Part shown: one piece after another, positions 36,741 through 51,800 of the stretch | How the letters are laid out: each line of letters begins with the position of its first letter | Numbering within the stretch: the first letter of the stretch is position 1 | NCBI GenBank assembly: GCA_964035795.1 | Contig: OZ038320.1 | Location: 9,198,671-9,262,670, forward strand | Length of the DNA stretch: 64,000 nucleotides | Reading direction: 5' to 3' | Source: Pterobdella sp. o SKG-2022 | Lineage: Eukaryota; Annelida; Clitellata; Hirudinida; Piscicolidae | Made by a program: the position numbers and the translations under genes | The notes under the pieces: generated by a model | The model's database searches: none | What the model was told of the DNA's origin: nothing | What the model saw: only the letters and a program-made list of their open reading frames with translations

Positions 36741-38144
36741 ATAATGATGAAAGTGGAGATAAAAAAACAGGTTGGTTATGAGGATGATGGTGATAAGACT
36801 AGAGAAAATAAAAAAGATAACATAACAGTGAATGTGTAATAATATTGGTAGTTGAAATCATGAAAATAACCATTAGAACAAAGACGAGAAAAAAAGATGG
36901 CTTCAAAAAGACGAAAAATTGCTGATATAAAAATATAATAGAAAAACCTGGAAAAACTCAATGATATTCTTCAAGATTAGATACAAATGTTACAAAATGC
37001 ACATTAGACACGCTGGAATTTTTGTTGAACATTTAATATTTTTAAAAACTGCATCACGTTTCATCCGTAGGTTGCCCGTGATATGAGCTAAGTGCAAATA
37101 GATTCATTAATTGTCATTAATTTTTTAAAAGCATTTACTTGATTTGGAAAATATTAAATCAATAGATTCTTTGCTTTCTTATCGATTTTCTCTGATGCTT
37201 CGAGAAGATAATCAGATATTGTTAATCGTGTATTTCACAGCAATCAGTTTTCAACCAGTTTGAATTTTTAAAAATTTTGTTTAAACTCATTTTTCCAAAC
37301 ATTAACTTTAAAAGAAAAAACTTTAAAAGAGAAAACTTGGAACTTTCTATAATGTTTGTTTGAACGAATTTTGATCAGAATGATGGATAATTAATACACT
37401 ATTATTTGGCAATTTTATATTATAAAACAGAAACCCACAAAGGAATGAATATAATCAGCTACACTGCACTACTAATATTGACTTAAAAATCTCTATTTTA
37501 AATGGTTATGCTTTATAAATTTTCATACAAAAGAGACATAAAAAGAGAGTATACTTAAACGCATTTCAAAGGTTACTTTTCAAACCAATTATTTCTAATA
37601 GATTAATGGTTTCAAATTAACAATCTAATTGCAATAATTTACATTGAAATTCGAAGCAACTTGAAGGTTTTTTGCAATAAAATAGATTTAATTAAAACTA
37701 TTTAAACATTGATTTGAATGATAAAAAATGCCTAATGGTATAATTAATTAGACTACCTTTCATGGGTTTGAGGATATTTTTAGAACAAAATCAAAAGCAT
37801 CCAGAAAAAACAGTTCATTTTCATGCGATATTGTTCCAAGCGTCAGGTTTCAATTTTTTAAACATCCGTGCTAGATTTAAATTTTTTGAAAAATTCTAAA
37901 AGTTCATTTTGCAATTCAACCAACTGTATGAAAATTATTCACTTTATGCATATAATTATTTTTTTTCATGTTTTTTCTATCATTAATTTTCTGTCATTTC
38001 AACAACACTACAAAAACGTTCAACTTCTTCATCCTTCAATTCATGCATATATATACACGCGTAGCAGTAAATACCTTGGGTTGTATAAGAGCATAGGTTT
38101 ATCATTATTATAATGTATGTAGGTGCTTGTTTGTCTAAGTGTTT

Positions 38145-38210
38145 GTATGTGTGTGTTAGTGTGTGTGTTAGTGTGTGTGTTTGTATGTGTATGTTTGTAT
38201 GTGTGTGTTT
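38145..38210. repeat. Imperfect GT-rich microsatellite
   Basis: GTGTGTGTTAGTGTGTGTGTTTGTATGTGTATG pattern with a loose 12-bp period (GTGTGTTA/GTGTGTGT). Lower purity than the GT run at 34.1 kb. Confidence 0.8.
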
Positions 38211-39396
38211 AAACATCAGTATTTGTTTTGGGTTTAAGTGCGAACTTTGAACTCATCTTCATTATTGTTTTCTCATGAATATGAATGAAAAGATTGATTT
38301 AAATATAACTATTAACTCAAACACTTTAAACTTTTCATACACCTTTTCATTATACCATCAATGGCCCAACACCACAACGCTTGTATTTTCCCCACTCTTT
38401 CGACACACACCCGCTGGGCCATATAACAAAGGAGCGTGAAAGGTATTGAGTTGAGATCGATAAGTATCAGATAATAAATAAGGCTTAGACTGAGCACTCC
38501 AGAGATCAATATATTAAATTGAAATTCACATGCTTTTTAGTATTAGCACTATTAGTGATATTTTTTATTAGTATCACCATTCTATAAGCTTTATAATAAT
38601 AAAAGAAAGGAAAAAAGTGAAGTTTAATGATGGATTAGCTTCGAATGCGTTTTATTTCAAATAATTCAAGGTATAAACTATACATATATTTTTTCTCAAA
38701 TCAATAGCATTGACCGTTCCTTTGACACTCATCAATCCACAAGAAAATATTAAAATAGCACTTATTCTTAACCAAAACAATACAAAAGTCCATACTTCCA
38801 GCTTTGAGTTGTTATCATTATGCTAGTAAGCTTTCTTATAAATTTTTGCCTTCAATTCATTTGCATATTTCGTAGCAAAAAAAGACTCTCAAGTGAACCC
38901 AAAGAATCAAATAATCTATGGGAAATAACTTATTTTTTTATATAATAAATATGAAATTTCCATGTTACTATTTGATATTTTATAGAATATAACCACCGCC
39001 AATACTGACGGTCATCAAAACATTAATTGATTAATAAAAATGTATCGAAAATCGTTAAATCAATGAGTTTGCATCGCATAAAATATTGTGCTCCATTGAT
39101 TAACATCTATACGCTTTGGTTTCGATTGAGAGACTTATATTGAATTATTGACGTCTTTAAATCTATATTAATGATTTCCACTATTTATTATTATAACTTC
39201 GGTTATGAAAAAAATAAATTACGCAGGGAAAAGAGTTTTTTCGCGAGAATAAATATATAATCTTGAAATATATTTGGATTACTCTAGTGGTAATAAATGC
39301 CTTTGAGAGAAGCTGCGTCAAAGCGTGTGTGCGTAACAAATAAATAATTAACAAATTTATAGCTATACTAATGGAAAGAGATTTCCTATAAATTTA

Positions 39397-39604
39397 TCAA
39401 TACCATAAAAGAAAGTTTGAATGTTTTATACACTTTTGATATTATGGGCATGGTTGTTTGAAATAAAAATTCACTATGCATCACCAAAGTAGGCCAATCA
39501 TCAATACCATAAAAGAAAGTTTGAATGTTTTATACACTTTTGATATTATGGGCATGGTTGTTTGAAATAAAAATTCACTATGCATCACCAAAGTAGGCCA
39601 ATCA
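39397..39604. repeat. Exact tandem duplication, 2 x 104 bp
   Basis: The 104-bp segment starting TCAATACCATAAAAGAAAG at 39397 is followed directly at 39501 by a second copy with no differences that I can see. It is unrelated to any gene or element in the window. Either a very recent duplication or an assembly duplication. Confidence 0.93.
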
Positions 39605-42600
39605 TTAAAGACTTTAGCACCGTTTATATTAATAATTCGTAATAAAAATTTGATATTTTTCAATGGAATTGTTCTATTCAAAATAAGACTTTTTTTCTTG
39701 AAATCCATCCCATCAAATAATTGATACCATGTTTAATCAAAATTTATCGTGTTGATGGTGGAAAGCTGGAAAGATATGAGTTTTTTATGAAAAACTTTTG
39801 ATCATTTATGTATTTCATATGCTAATAATTTCATTGAAAATTGTCATTAATGCTTTACAGAATTTCCCAATGAACTATTAAATGCTCAAATGACTACAAA
39901 GCTTGCCACAAAGTAAAATTCTTACTCTTTTTAATGCTCAACATCATATACACATATCGTTTTGAATAATTTAGAAATAGCATTGAATGAAAGAGCGAAT
40001 TGTCGAAGCATTTGTAAACTTCTCAAGTTACCATGTAAGCAACAAGGCTTTATTGATCGATTGATCAATGTGTTTGTGGCAAAGCTGCGATACTTGTTGA
40101 GGGAAATAATCGTTTATGTTCCAAATTTTCAGGTGAAATCATAACAATTTATCATTCTATTTTTAATTTATTTTTGGCTGTTTTTATTGAAAAATTTGAA
40201 TGAGAACTGATTAGAACATAGCTTGTTCGGATCTTTTTAGCATATAGATTGTTGATTTAGAAAAAAACTTTTTCAAAGAAAACAAATGTTTCCACAAACT
40301 CAAAAACAATTGATCCATATGTATGCTATTTTATTCTCTCACATCTCCACCACCAGCAATCAATACAGGGTGCATTTTGCAGTGGAAGCCAAGACTTCGA
40401 TCAAAGTAGTGATAGAATCATCTTTTTCAATCATTTAGGAAAATTAATTGTAAAATTTACATACTACGACAAAATTCGGTTGTTTTTTTCATGGTTTGAG
40501 CACCATATTTGATTTTCAAAGCAAAATGAAACCAATACTAAATTGATAATTAGGAATATTGATTTGACCTTTTTGCGCTGAATTCAACTAATGTATCAAT
40601 CGAGTATTGGTTAGAGAATTGCATTTGAAAGTAAGAAAAATTTTATTTATTTTTTATTTAAAGAATAATAGTATTTAATTTTTTTTAAAAAACTTAATCA
40701 AAACTTATAAAGAAGAAATTATACATGAAACACGAGTCAATCTGCCTTGAAAATATAGTCTTAATGAAAAGATTATCGACAAAAATGGTTTCAAATACAG
40801 CGACTTCAAAGCACGCAATTATGAAAAATCAATAAGTTTTGAGTGTTCTTGTTTTATCATCAGATTATTAATTAAATGTGGATTATTCTATCAGCATCTA
40901 TCCGCCGTGATAACATTCAAAACAGTGAGTGATATAAGATCAAAAACAACATCGCATGCGGTATCCACGCGTAACAAGCAAAAAAATCACGTGCAAGAAG
41001 ACATTAAAATACCTCTTTCATATTCATATATATATTGTTGATATTTTAAAAGCTTCGAGTCATCCACTTCACATCTTATAATCAGGCGCGTATCATGCTA
41101 GCTGTCTTCAACCGGCTTGGCACGATTGTGCCTCGGCGATTTATGGAAAGAAACTACGGAGAAATTTGTTGAAATTTTGTGATTTATTATTTTGAAGTGT
41201 ATTGCGAATTGTAGAATTTGCAATTTGTTCAACAATAGCTTCAAGCTCATGCAGTTTTGGCTTTTTTATACCGCTAGAAGCTCCTAAAGATTCACATGAT
41301 TTTCAAAATGCGGATAAAATCGAATTAAAAAAAATTCAAAAATGAAAACTCATAATATCGATTAAGCCTATAAATTGGTATATAAAAAGCATTAGGATGT
41401 ATTATTGAAGACAGTGATAAACTGTAGCGTTCTTGAGTGGCATGAAATTGAAAGGAAGGGCGATCAATCGAACAGTAACAAGTACATTTGCTTGAATATA
41501 TAATACAAACAATCGAGAATTTTGAAGAATATGAAAAAAATTCATGAAAAAAATAGATTAAAACGTCAAAAAAAGGCATCAAATTATTAAAAGCTGAAAT
41601 AATTGAATTTTTTGAAAGATTAGTTGAGTAATAAAAGTGAAAGAACTTATTTTTTTGTGAATTTATAAGATTGAGAAAAAACTGTCTGCCTCGCTTTTTG
41701 AAGGCTTTTAACATACGACTATAATCACCATAACTGATTATACGGTCAGAAATATAATTGCGTTAAAGATAAAATTTTCAAATTTTTCAATATAAATTCA
41801 ACTAAATTATTTCCAGCTGTATCAAGCAATGTTGTACGTTAGTGATTGAAATAAAAATTTTTATATAGCTTTCTATAATTAGAGACCTGTGTTGAGATGT
41901 TGTTCGATACGAATGATTCACACGAAAATCAATAGGAATCGATCGGAAGTGATGAGCAGAAAGAAAATAAATGAAAAATCCAGATTAAAATACTATTTCA
42001 TTCAAATATTTCAGCAAAAATCGATTTCAAAGAGAAAAGGACAAGAAAATTTATAAAATCAGAACGGAATTTTTCGCAGGATAATTAGCGAAAGATAATG
42101 TAGACAAATGAAGAAAATAAATGGATTATATTGACGAGAAATAAGGGTTTTAAGCGAACAAGATAAATGAATGGGTCTTGATAATGATGATCAGACACTA
42201 TCGATTTTTGAACATCTGTCTTTCATCTTGCTCAAATATCGATTTCATTCATCTATATTTCTTTTTAGTGTATATTTTAAAACATATATAAAAACCTAGG
42301 CGATCACGTATAATAGAATTTAATATAGCATTTGAAATGTTTGTATGGTAACAATTAAGCACATATAAAGTTTGGGATCGATCGGATGATATTGTATTAT
42401 AAAAAAATCAATGATGGATAGTAGAGAAGCTTTTATCAGAAATAATTAAACTATTTTTAGTTCAGCTTTTATTGCGTTTAATTGAAATTAATTTAATTTA
42501 TATAATTTTATACTTTGTAGTGTATTTTTCTAATACTTTGATATTATTTTGAGTGTCAAGCAATGTTACATAACAAGGGGATTAGAGGTCTGGAGCATTA

Positions 42601-45600
42601 AATGCTATTTTATTCATGTGGTATTTGATTTCACTAGTATTGATTGTCATTGCTTTTTAACTTATTTCAATCGTAAAACGTTGTTTTTTCAATAAATTAT
42701 GATAAAATCAAATAATGTAGCTCAAAATATTAAATAAAATTCTTGAAAGTTTTTTTGTGAATAGAACGAGATTTTTAGGAATCGCACATTCAAATTAGAC
42801 TAAGCGCCTAATAATGGTTAGGAATGCTGATTTTATGATCGAAAAGTGCTTGTTCATTTATGTTTGCAAACTTTTTGTAGCAGTTTATGCTCATCTTTTT
42901 TTATTTTTCATGAGAAGATTTAGTTATTAGAAGCATATAAATGCAGGGTTTTAACTAATTTTACGCCATTAGGAGTTATAATACCAAAGCTTTATCCTAT
43001 AATTTATTTTATCATTTACAATATCTCGTGATAATCTATATTTTGGTTATCAACACAAATAATTGAAGCACTATAAAATATATAAATCGATTGTTGTACC
43101 AATGCACAGTTACTCCACTCACCATCGTTGATTCCAGTTTTATAGAGTGTTCTTTATTAATTTCCATCAAAAAATGAAGTATACTGTTCTATTAATTTCA
43201 ACTATTGAACTTAAGTATTAAATAAAAACTATCAATAAAAGCTTCTTTTATTCTCTCTGTTTATCATTACCAATCATCGCTCACGCTTAACTTATAAAGA
43301 ACGATTTAAATGTGAAACAAGGGTTGAGACCTCATACACTAACATAAATGATCATATAGTGGTAACTCTTTATATACCTATAACCAATCGTTTACTTAGT
43401 CATTTTTAAATTAATCTACTCGGTGATTTTAGCTGTAACAAAAATTTTGTAGTTTACTTATAAAACTCAAAATATTCTTGTTTTTCATTTAACGAATATT
43501 TCACAAAATTTCAAATCCTTATTATTAAACGGTTTTTATGAGATTTATATACTAGTTTATTTTAAAATAATTAATTTTAAGATGTTCTTATAATCTTAAA
43601 TGACTGAAATGTTAATAACTTGAGCAAATAGCATAAGAATCTTCATGAAACGCATCGTTTTATATAAAAACAAGCCAACCAAGCCGCAATTACTCACATT
43701 ATAGCAATGATTTAAACAGACCAAATAAGAGAAAAATACGCTAATTTTGACTAAAGGTAAAACAATTAAAGGCTTTAAAACTTTTCGATCTAACTTCTAT
43801 TTGAATGGACTCGAATATTCATTGAAGTCTGCCTGCGCTTGCTCTCATAGGTTAAAACGATCAATTATATTCTGAGACTACGCTGAAATACAATTCTTTA
43901 TTTGATAATATAGTGGTTTTTGATCTGATATTGAAGCTCTATTTCTATACGCATGGTTTCCAAGTTATCAAAGTATTCTTTTATTTCGTTAGTTTTTGTT
44001 TATCTTCATACAATGATTTTCAATATGTGCCTTTAAAGTATAGAAACTAGTTGTAACTATAACCATTGAAATATTTAAAATCAAATTGGTTCAATTCAAA
44101 TGACCAACACACAAACGTCTTCTCCATGAGTTTAATCTTGCCTTCACATCTTTCTGCTAGTAACGTTTCATCATGACAAAATATTCAGTGGGTCTTGCAA
44201 AAAAATTTCTTAATTTTTTTCAAAAAGATTGTTCATCATATTTGAATATTCTAGAACATTATTTACATTTGAATCTTCGATATCGAAGCTTTAGGATTTC
44301 ATCGTATTTCTATATTGTATTGTATTCTTAGGGGTAATGATCAACTTTTATCAAGTGATCAAAACTTAAATTTTGTTTGTTACTAATTTAATCGTTCTAA
44401 CTTTGTTCTTATTTGACAAAGTTTTTTGTAAAGCAAATTTTTCGAGCCTGCTTTTTTTTTCAAAAGGTAACAGTTTCAGTTTAAATTTGAATTTCGACTT
44501 CAAAACTTTTCAAACGTTTCTTTGGAAGATTTATTTCAGGCAATAAATTTTAAAAAATTTTAATAGACACAAAAATAGTATGCTAAATTGGAAAACCTTT
44601 TGTGAAATATCTTTCCTTTTTTTAAGTGTTAAAACTTGAAAAATGTAGCGACATCAGTAAGAAATTGAACTTTTAAATACGAAACATTACATAAATACGC
44701 AAATGCGTGTTTGAAAGCTGATCTAGCAGCCAAGAATTTGCTCAATAATTTAATCGTTATTCACCTATGAACCTTTAAACCATATGTCTACTTAGATGTG
44801 TGCACGTGTGTTTCAATTTTATAGCGAATAAAGATCTCTGCAAGGCATTTTCATTTTAAAGTTATTTTTTCAAAAAATTTTCTTCTAATAAGAGAGGATA
44901 ATAATTTACTTGAAGCATTAACGGGACATCAAGGTATTTTTGATGAGAAATGACAAGTTTGTAGAATTAAGTTGCAATGTTTTCGCATCATTATCCAAAA
45001 GCTTCTTATTACCAACAAGGCAATTTGTAAACGACTCTAAGAATCATAATGTTTGGCTGCAAATGGAATTTAAATAATGTGAGGGAGGTACTGCCTTCAA
45101 TGGCTTGCACAACTCAATCAGTCAACACAGTCGCATAATATTAAAATTATTCTCAATGCTTTGTTAATTTACTGAAAGATATTTTGATAGTAAATATTGT
45201 AAGGAGATTGCTAAAAGCTTCATTTGCCGGGTGACGTTATTGAATGTGCATAAGGCTCGGTGGAGATCTCCATTCCATCGAGGATAACTTAGTAATAGAA
45301 TTGCGTCATAAATTTCCACATTCTTATTTCTGTGTACACGTAAGGAAAAATACTTGATTACTAAAGGCACCGAGGTCTGATCTAATGACGTCATTACTTA
45401 CGTCATGAAGCAATGAAATGAACAAACAAAATGAGAAGAAAAAGATAGGAGTTGATAGTGGCGAAATTGTTATGCGAACTTGTTTTATTTCTTTATAATC
45501 AAAATCTACATTAACAGTCAAGTTTTTATTGTCGTCATAAACGAAAGAACGACTGGAGGTAAAGTCAAAAATAATGCAAACAATAAAAGCGAATGAGAGC

Positions 45601-45881
45601 AAAACCAAAGGATGACAAGAAATCAGTGAAAATAGAAGAATTATAGAAAAATAAAGCATGAGAGAGACTCCAAAAAACCTTTGCTAAAAGCGAAAAAAAC
45701 CTCTTGAATTAAAAATAGTGATAACTTACCAAACTCGAAATAAATTTTATATTTGTGAATTAATATTTAGAAAATTTTTAATTTTGATTTTTCAGATGAA
45801 GCAATCGATAAAACTTATAGCTTGACTATCACTTAGGATAAAAAAGATATGGTATTAGTATTAAAGATTGATAATATTTTA

Positions 45882-48800
45882 TTAGTTTGAAGGTGTGTCC
45901 ACATCACTTCCTGCTTCTTCCTTCGCTTGCTTTATCCATTTTTCAATAGAAGACAAGCTAACATCATCGGTCAAGTCACTGGAAAATGGACACGAGATTA
46001 CAAGAATGTATTTATTGTCATTGATCATCAGTTAATAAAAATTGCGATATTAGTTTGATACGAAGTTATTTAAATAGGAAACCAAATAAAAACGCTAATG
46101 AAAACAGGTAAGCGCATCTGTATATTATGCCATTTATCGCAAATTTTTGAAGCCCTCAAAGCACTTGGTTAAAATAAATTATGAATAAAAATACATATTT
46201 GATGAAGGGAGCAGCGGCATTGGTGGATATGTAGCGCAGGCATTGACATATTGCCTAGAGTTGATACGCGAAATAAAATTTCCACATAAAAGCTTATTTA
46301 CTACACACCTTATATTTTCTGAAAGTATTTCATCTTTTTTATCAGCATCATTTTTAATTTTCGTTTTTATTGCATTTTCTTGTGTGAGTTGGTTTTCATT
46401 TATTTTAACGTCTTCATTACCTTCTGTGGACGACCATTTTTTTACTAGAGTTTTTAGGTCACTGGAACTGAAAAAAATCGATTATTTCTATAAAAAACTA
46501 AAATGAAATATCCGATCATTGATTTGTAAAAAAATTATACATTGGAACTAAATTTTCATAAAACCAAAAATGGATTAAGAAAAGCATAAAAGCTTTAACC
46601 TTGATTCATCTGTTTCTTCGTCATACTCTTGTGTCTGCATTTTGTTTGCTGCCATTTCTTGACACCATTGCATGTAATGTTGCCTTATATCATCGAACTT
46701 ATGAAGTTTCTGCCATCAAATGTACACTCGTGTTAGTCCACTATTTTATTTCAAATTTAATTTTACTGTAATCCAAAAGCATTTTGCCCGTAGCAATGGA
46801 ATATTGTTAATTTCGCTTCAACACATTAAAATAAATTTATACCAAAAATAGAAATATTGTTAGTTTTAAAAATTCATAAGAGCCTTAAAAAGTCAGGGTA
46901 AAATATTAATTCGAATTATAGAGAACTTCTATGGTTTGCAACAAAAAGAATTTTGCGAAATGAAAAAGAAAATCTTTTTGAATGCCTCCTACCCTCTTAT
47001 ATCTTCGTTCAAGAAGAAATTAAAAGCAAATGCATACAAAGATATTTTAAACATGTAATAAAGCGTTCAAAAAATATAATGAAAACCCCTAATGTAACCA
47101 TCTTATGGTCTTTGATCAGGCAATTTTGAACCTTCGAAATAGTTTTCCATCATTGAAACCCCAAAAAATCGTACTTGAAACATTACGACAAAATTATTGA
47201 AATTTTAATAATAATGAGAGTATCATTGAAAAATTTTGATAATATAAATACCGAGGCATACAGGTAACGAAGCCTCTAAACTTTAAGATAGTTATTGATT
47301 ACTGGGATGATTTGATGTAAGTCTTGGAAATGAAGATAAGTTACTCATGAAACAATATCATGATTTTATGGGTTTTTAAATATTTATAAATACAGTTTTC
47401 TTATAATAAAATTTTTAAAAAAATAGTTTTTAACTGAATTTTTCAAAAGGTGATTCTTCCATTAAGGTTTCAGTATATTTCTTAAATTAGCAAATACTTG
47501 AAACTCAAGTTAAAATTTTTCAAAGTTTTCTTTGATTTTCAGACTTGAGTTTGTATCAATTTGTAGCAACTAATTATGAGCTGATTTTTCATCAGTATAG
47601 TATTGCTTTTTTAAGAAAATCATAAGTTGCTATCAATAATCCATTTGATTCTGCTCAGTTAGTATGAACCTTTCCCTATTGGAAGTGTTTTATATACATC
47701 CTTATTTAAAAAATCTCTTATGCATCTTTTGATTTGTTTCTGCATTGGAAAGGATGACTCGACCGCCAAGTATAAAACAAACTTCAATAAAAAACTTTTT
47801 ATAATTGAAAAAACTCAGTTGCCTAAATGAATCAAGTCTTCAATATCTTTACACCTCTATAATCATTTATGGTAACATATAACTAAATACACGGAAATCT
47901 AATATTTTATATAAATAAAACTGAAACCTCAAACTACTTGAAGTCTTGAAAACATTTATGAAAAATTTTTGGTGAAAATAGTACGTCGATAATCGAAATG
48001 GTGAAAAACAACGTGTGTGACTAGGTCGATATATTGTGAGAATTGATCGATTGGTCATTCCTTGAATTGACTTTGAAAAACATTGAGTTTTTGAATTGAT
48101 TTATGGAGAAAAAAATTGATAAGTTTTGACGCAAAATCGATGAGAATTATTTTATATTTTCAAAATTCTCAAATGGATTGCAATTTCATCAATTTATAAA
48201 GTATTCGCAAGTTTAACATTAATTTTTCTTGAAATTTCAACGTGACATTTTTGTGATTATCGCAAAATACATCAGTAAAAGGCTATAAAAAAACTGTTCA
48301 TGTTGAATATTAAAGTACACACGACTATGTAGATATAATATTATAATTACAAAACAAACAGGCGACTGTCATTATAAAGAGAATAAACCGAGTTCCAAAT
48401 CCTTACATCTAAACAAGCCCCAATAATGCAAAATCTTTAGTATTACATAATGAAAAAATAAACGATTATTTATTATATTGTAAGGCATTCTCAAAACTGA
48501 GTAATCATTGAAAATATATGAGAAATAACAAACCTCGGAGCAGATAGACCTTTCATACTGCAGTACCTTTGATGCTCTGTCAAAACTCTCATCACCTATC
48601 TTACTCTGCGGCTTGAGGACAATCATTTTAAAATAGAGATAATTATTCAAACATTATTTATTAATTTTCAGTATTGTATTTTTAGTAAATTAAATCAGTA
48701 TTGCTATATATTACCTTAACGCCCATACTCTTGAGTTTTTCTGTGATCAAATGGAGTAGATACACCTTGGTCTCCTCGAGGTTTTCCTCTATGTTATTGA

Positions 48801-51800
48801 CTTCCTCTTTCTCACTTTTTTCTTCAGAACTTTCCCAACTATTTATTAAAGGCATTTCCATTTTTTCTTCTTTTAACTCTTCACTATGTTGCGTTTTTTT
48901 TTTATTTTCAAACCAACTATCCAAAATATTCGCGTTTATTTTCTTTTCTGTCCCTTTTTCTGGACTCTTCATCGTGGCACTGTCATTCATTGCCCCCGTG
49001 TTTTCTTTTCTTTTTTCTATGATATTGCCGTTTTTTGAGCTTGTTCTTTCATTTTTGTTCAATGTAGCTGGCTCGTGTTCGCTAATATTTTCCAAATTTT
49101 TATTGTTAACTCTCTTTTTTGTTTTCTTATTTAAAGTAAGTTTCTTTTTGGATTTTTCCTTAATTATAATTTTATTCTTTTTTGTAATTGGATTATATTT
49201 ATTTTTAAACGCTTTAAAATTTTGTATTATTTTAGAATCATCTTCAAAATCGCTTCTAGTGCCATCGGCTGAAGATACTGACCACTCACTTGTCTCTGTC
49301 ATGTCTCCTTTTCTCGATCTCTTGTTCTGTGAAATACGATACATTGAAACACGAGGTTTGATGATAATAGATAATAAAAGAAAAGACTACATTGTTGTCA
49401 AGAAAGTTTTTGTTTGTGATGCTTGACGACAAAGTCTTTTCGACACCATCGTTGGAACGGGTCAATCTGTTGGAGTTAATACAGTTAATTTTTAATGCAT
49501 CCGTTATATCGAAACTTCATTTTTCCTCGAATTTGTTTGAATCAAACGTTAATTGACTTTTCAAATTGAAAAACAAACCTTAAATTTAAAATTGTTACAT
49601 ATCTCTAAGAGAAAACCAATTAAAAAAACTAAAATTGAACTTTTGATGGGCATTGGAGTTTTTATCGACATCAACATCCTCTGCCTCGTTGACCTGTTCT
49701 ATGTAAGATGACTTGATAACGGCATCTTCTTCGACCTTGGATGCTTCCAGCTCCTAGGTAGCATTTGAGGGAATCGTTTCAAAAAACTCTTATATAATCA
49801 TGAAACTTGGGAAAAAGTTTTGGTAAACAAGAAAACCCGATTGGTGATCATTTTTATAAATTAATGCGGAATATAATATTGAATTTGAAAATGAAATATA
49901 TTTATTCAGCTGTGCTTGTGGTGAATTAACCTCATTTTTTAGTTTCATATATTCTACTACAACTTCTTTCTGGATAGTGTCTCTCCATTTCTGGTCTCTT
50001 TTTTCCAATTCATTCATTAATTTTTTATCATAATCTTTTTTCTGTGAAGTTGAAAAAGTAGGAAAAACTTAAGATTTATTCTAATAATAGCTAATATTCA
50101 AGAATTTTCATATTCATAGAAATAATTGGGTTGCTATATCAAAAGATTTTGAAATATAAAGCTAGGTAGGTTATTTCCATAGTCAAACTAAAAAAGTATA
50201 ATGAGAAAAGATAAATATTATATCACTACTTTTGTTTTAAAACAAGCTCAGATACGTAGAGTACACTGCCCCCACATATGGATAAAATTCTTTCTGTCAT
50301 GTGTGCCGACGGTCTAATATCTTCAATCATATCCTATTATGTTGCTGTGCGTGTTTCAGTAACTGACTATTTTAAATATATTTTTTCTCTACTCAACATA
50401 AAATAGCTTGATATTTTCTAAAGAAGAAAGAATCGATGCAGTTTAGACCAATTATTTCATATGACTGCCAGCCCAGACTAACCACTAACTTGGAAATTAT
50501 TGGAGCTTAACACCCTTTCTAAGATATAGTATCAAAAGAAAAAAGTAATTAAGCTATTGGTTGTCAATCAATATCATGCACCAAACCAAATGCCAACAAT
50601 ACCAAAACATCAGTCTGTTGATACCTGCAACCAGTTTACGTAAGGTATAGTTGAACTTGATAAGCGAAACATTTTTTTTAGATTGACTTTCAGTCGCCCC
50701 ATATTGGGGTTTCGTTAGCTTAACAGATGTTTCACAGGGCGCTATTCCTTGTATAATTGTTGGTCTGCGCGGGATTGAACCCGGTTACTTTACATAACTA
50801 TTCTAACGCTCTACTATCTAAACTATGTGGGCCAACCGAAACATACAAACAATTAATAATTCCTAAGCGTCATTGTACCCAAATAAACTCGTGTTGTGCA
50901 CGTTATAAATTAAAGATTTTGATGATGACAAGACGTAACTCAACTTACAATAGCATCAACTTGTTTCCTCATCACTTCATCCCCTCCTCTCCATATAAAA
51001 CATGAATCTACGATTAAGTAATTTTTTAGTGAATTTCATTTATGAGATTACTTTACTTCAAAAGTGATATAATAAGAAATTGAATGAACCTGAGTTTAAG
51101 AGTTGAAAAAAATTAATTATAATGGCAATTACCATAGTTTTTTAGCTTGTAAATATGGATTTTTAAAAAGCATAGTTTTTGAAATATTTATAATGATTCT
51201 TGAACAGAAATTGATACAACTTTCATATTTTAATTTTGCTTCTTGTAATTCTATTTTAGTAGCACTCAAAAGGTCCTTTGTTTTGTCAAGTTCAGTTTCT
51301 AGCCTCGTTACTGCAAAGGTTTTTAACAATAATGAAGACAACTACCAATGATGCTTAGGTTTTGATACTAGTTGTGTTTCAAATTGAATCTGCTAGTCTG
51401 GCAACCAAATACCATACTTGAATTTTTTTGTTCGTCATTTTCATTCATGAAATTTTTAAGTTTTTCTTTGGTGACTTTAAGAATGTCTGTTAAATCTTTT
51501 GGCTTTCCCTTGGTGTCTGTCTTTAATGGAAAATTTTAAATAGAAAATGGTATAAATCAGTTGATAAAAATCATTATAACATTTCCAATCTCTTTTTTGG
51601 GAGACGTATTTTCTACCAATGACTCCTGTAATATTTTAAAATTCAAATTAAAAACCAGAAAAAACTTTTATGAAACGATTGGTTGGTTTAAAAGTTAAAA
51701 TATTCTATGAAAGTAATTTATCGTTCTCAAAAGTTTATGATTTTTTAATAATTTAAAATTGAAGTTATGCAAACGCACATATAATTCAGAGTGGTTTTTC

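Noticed and set aside
45164..45659. Minus-strand ORFs downstream of the DZIP1 stop
   Set aside because: No motifs or splice partners; kept only as a note in the spacer entry.
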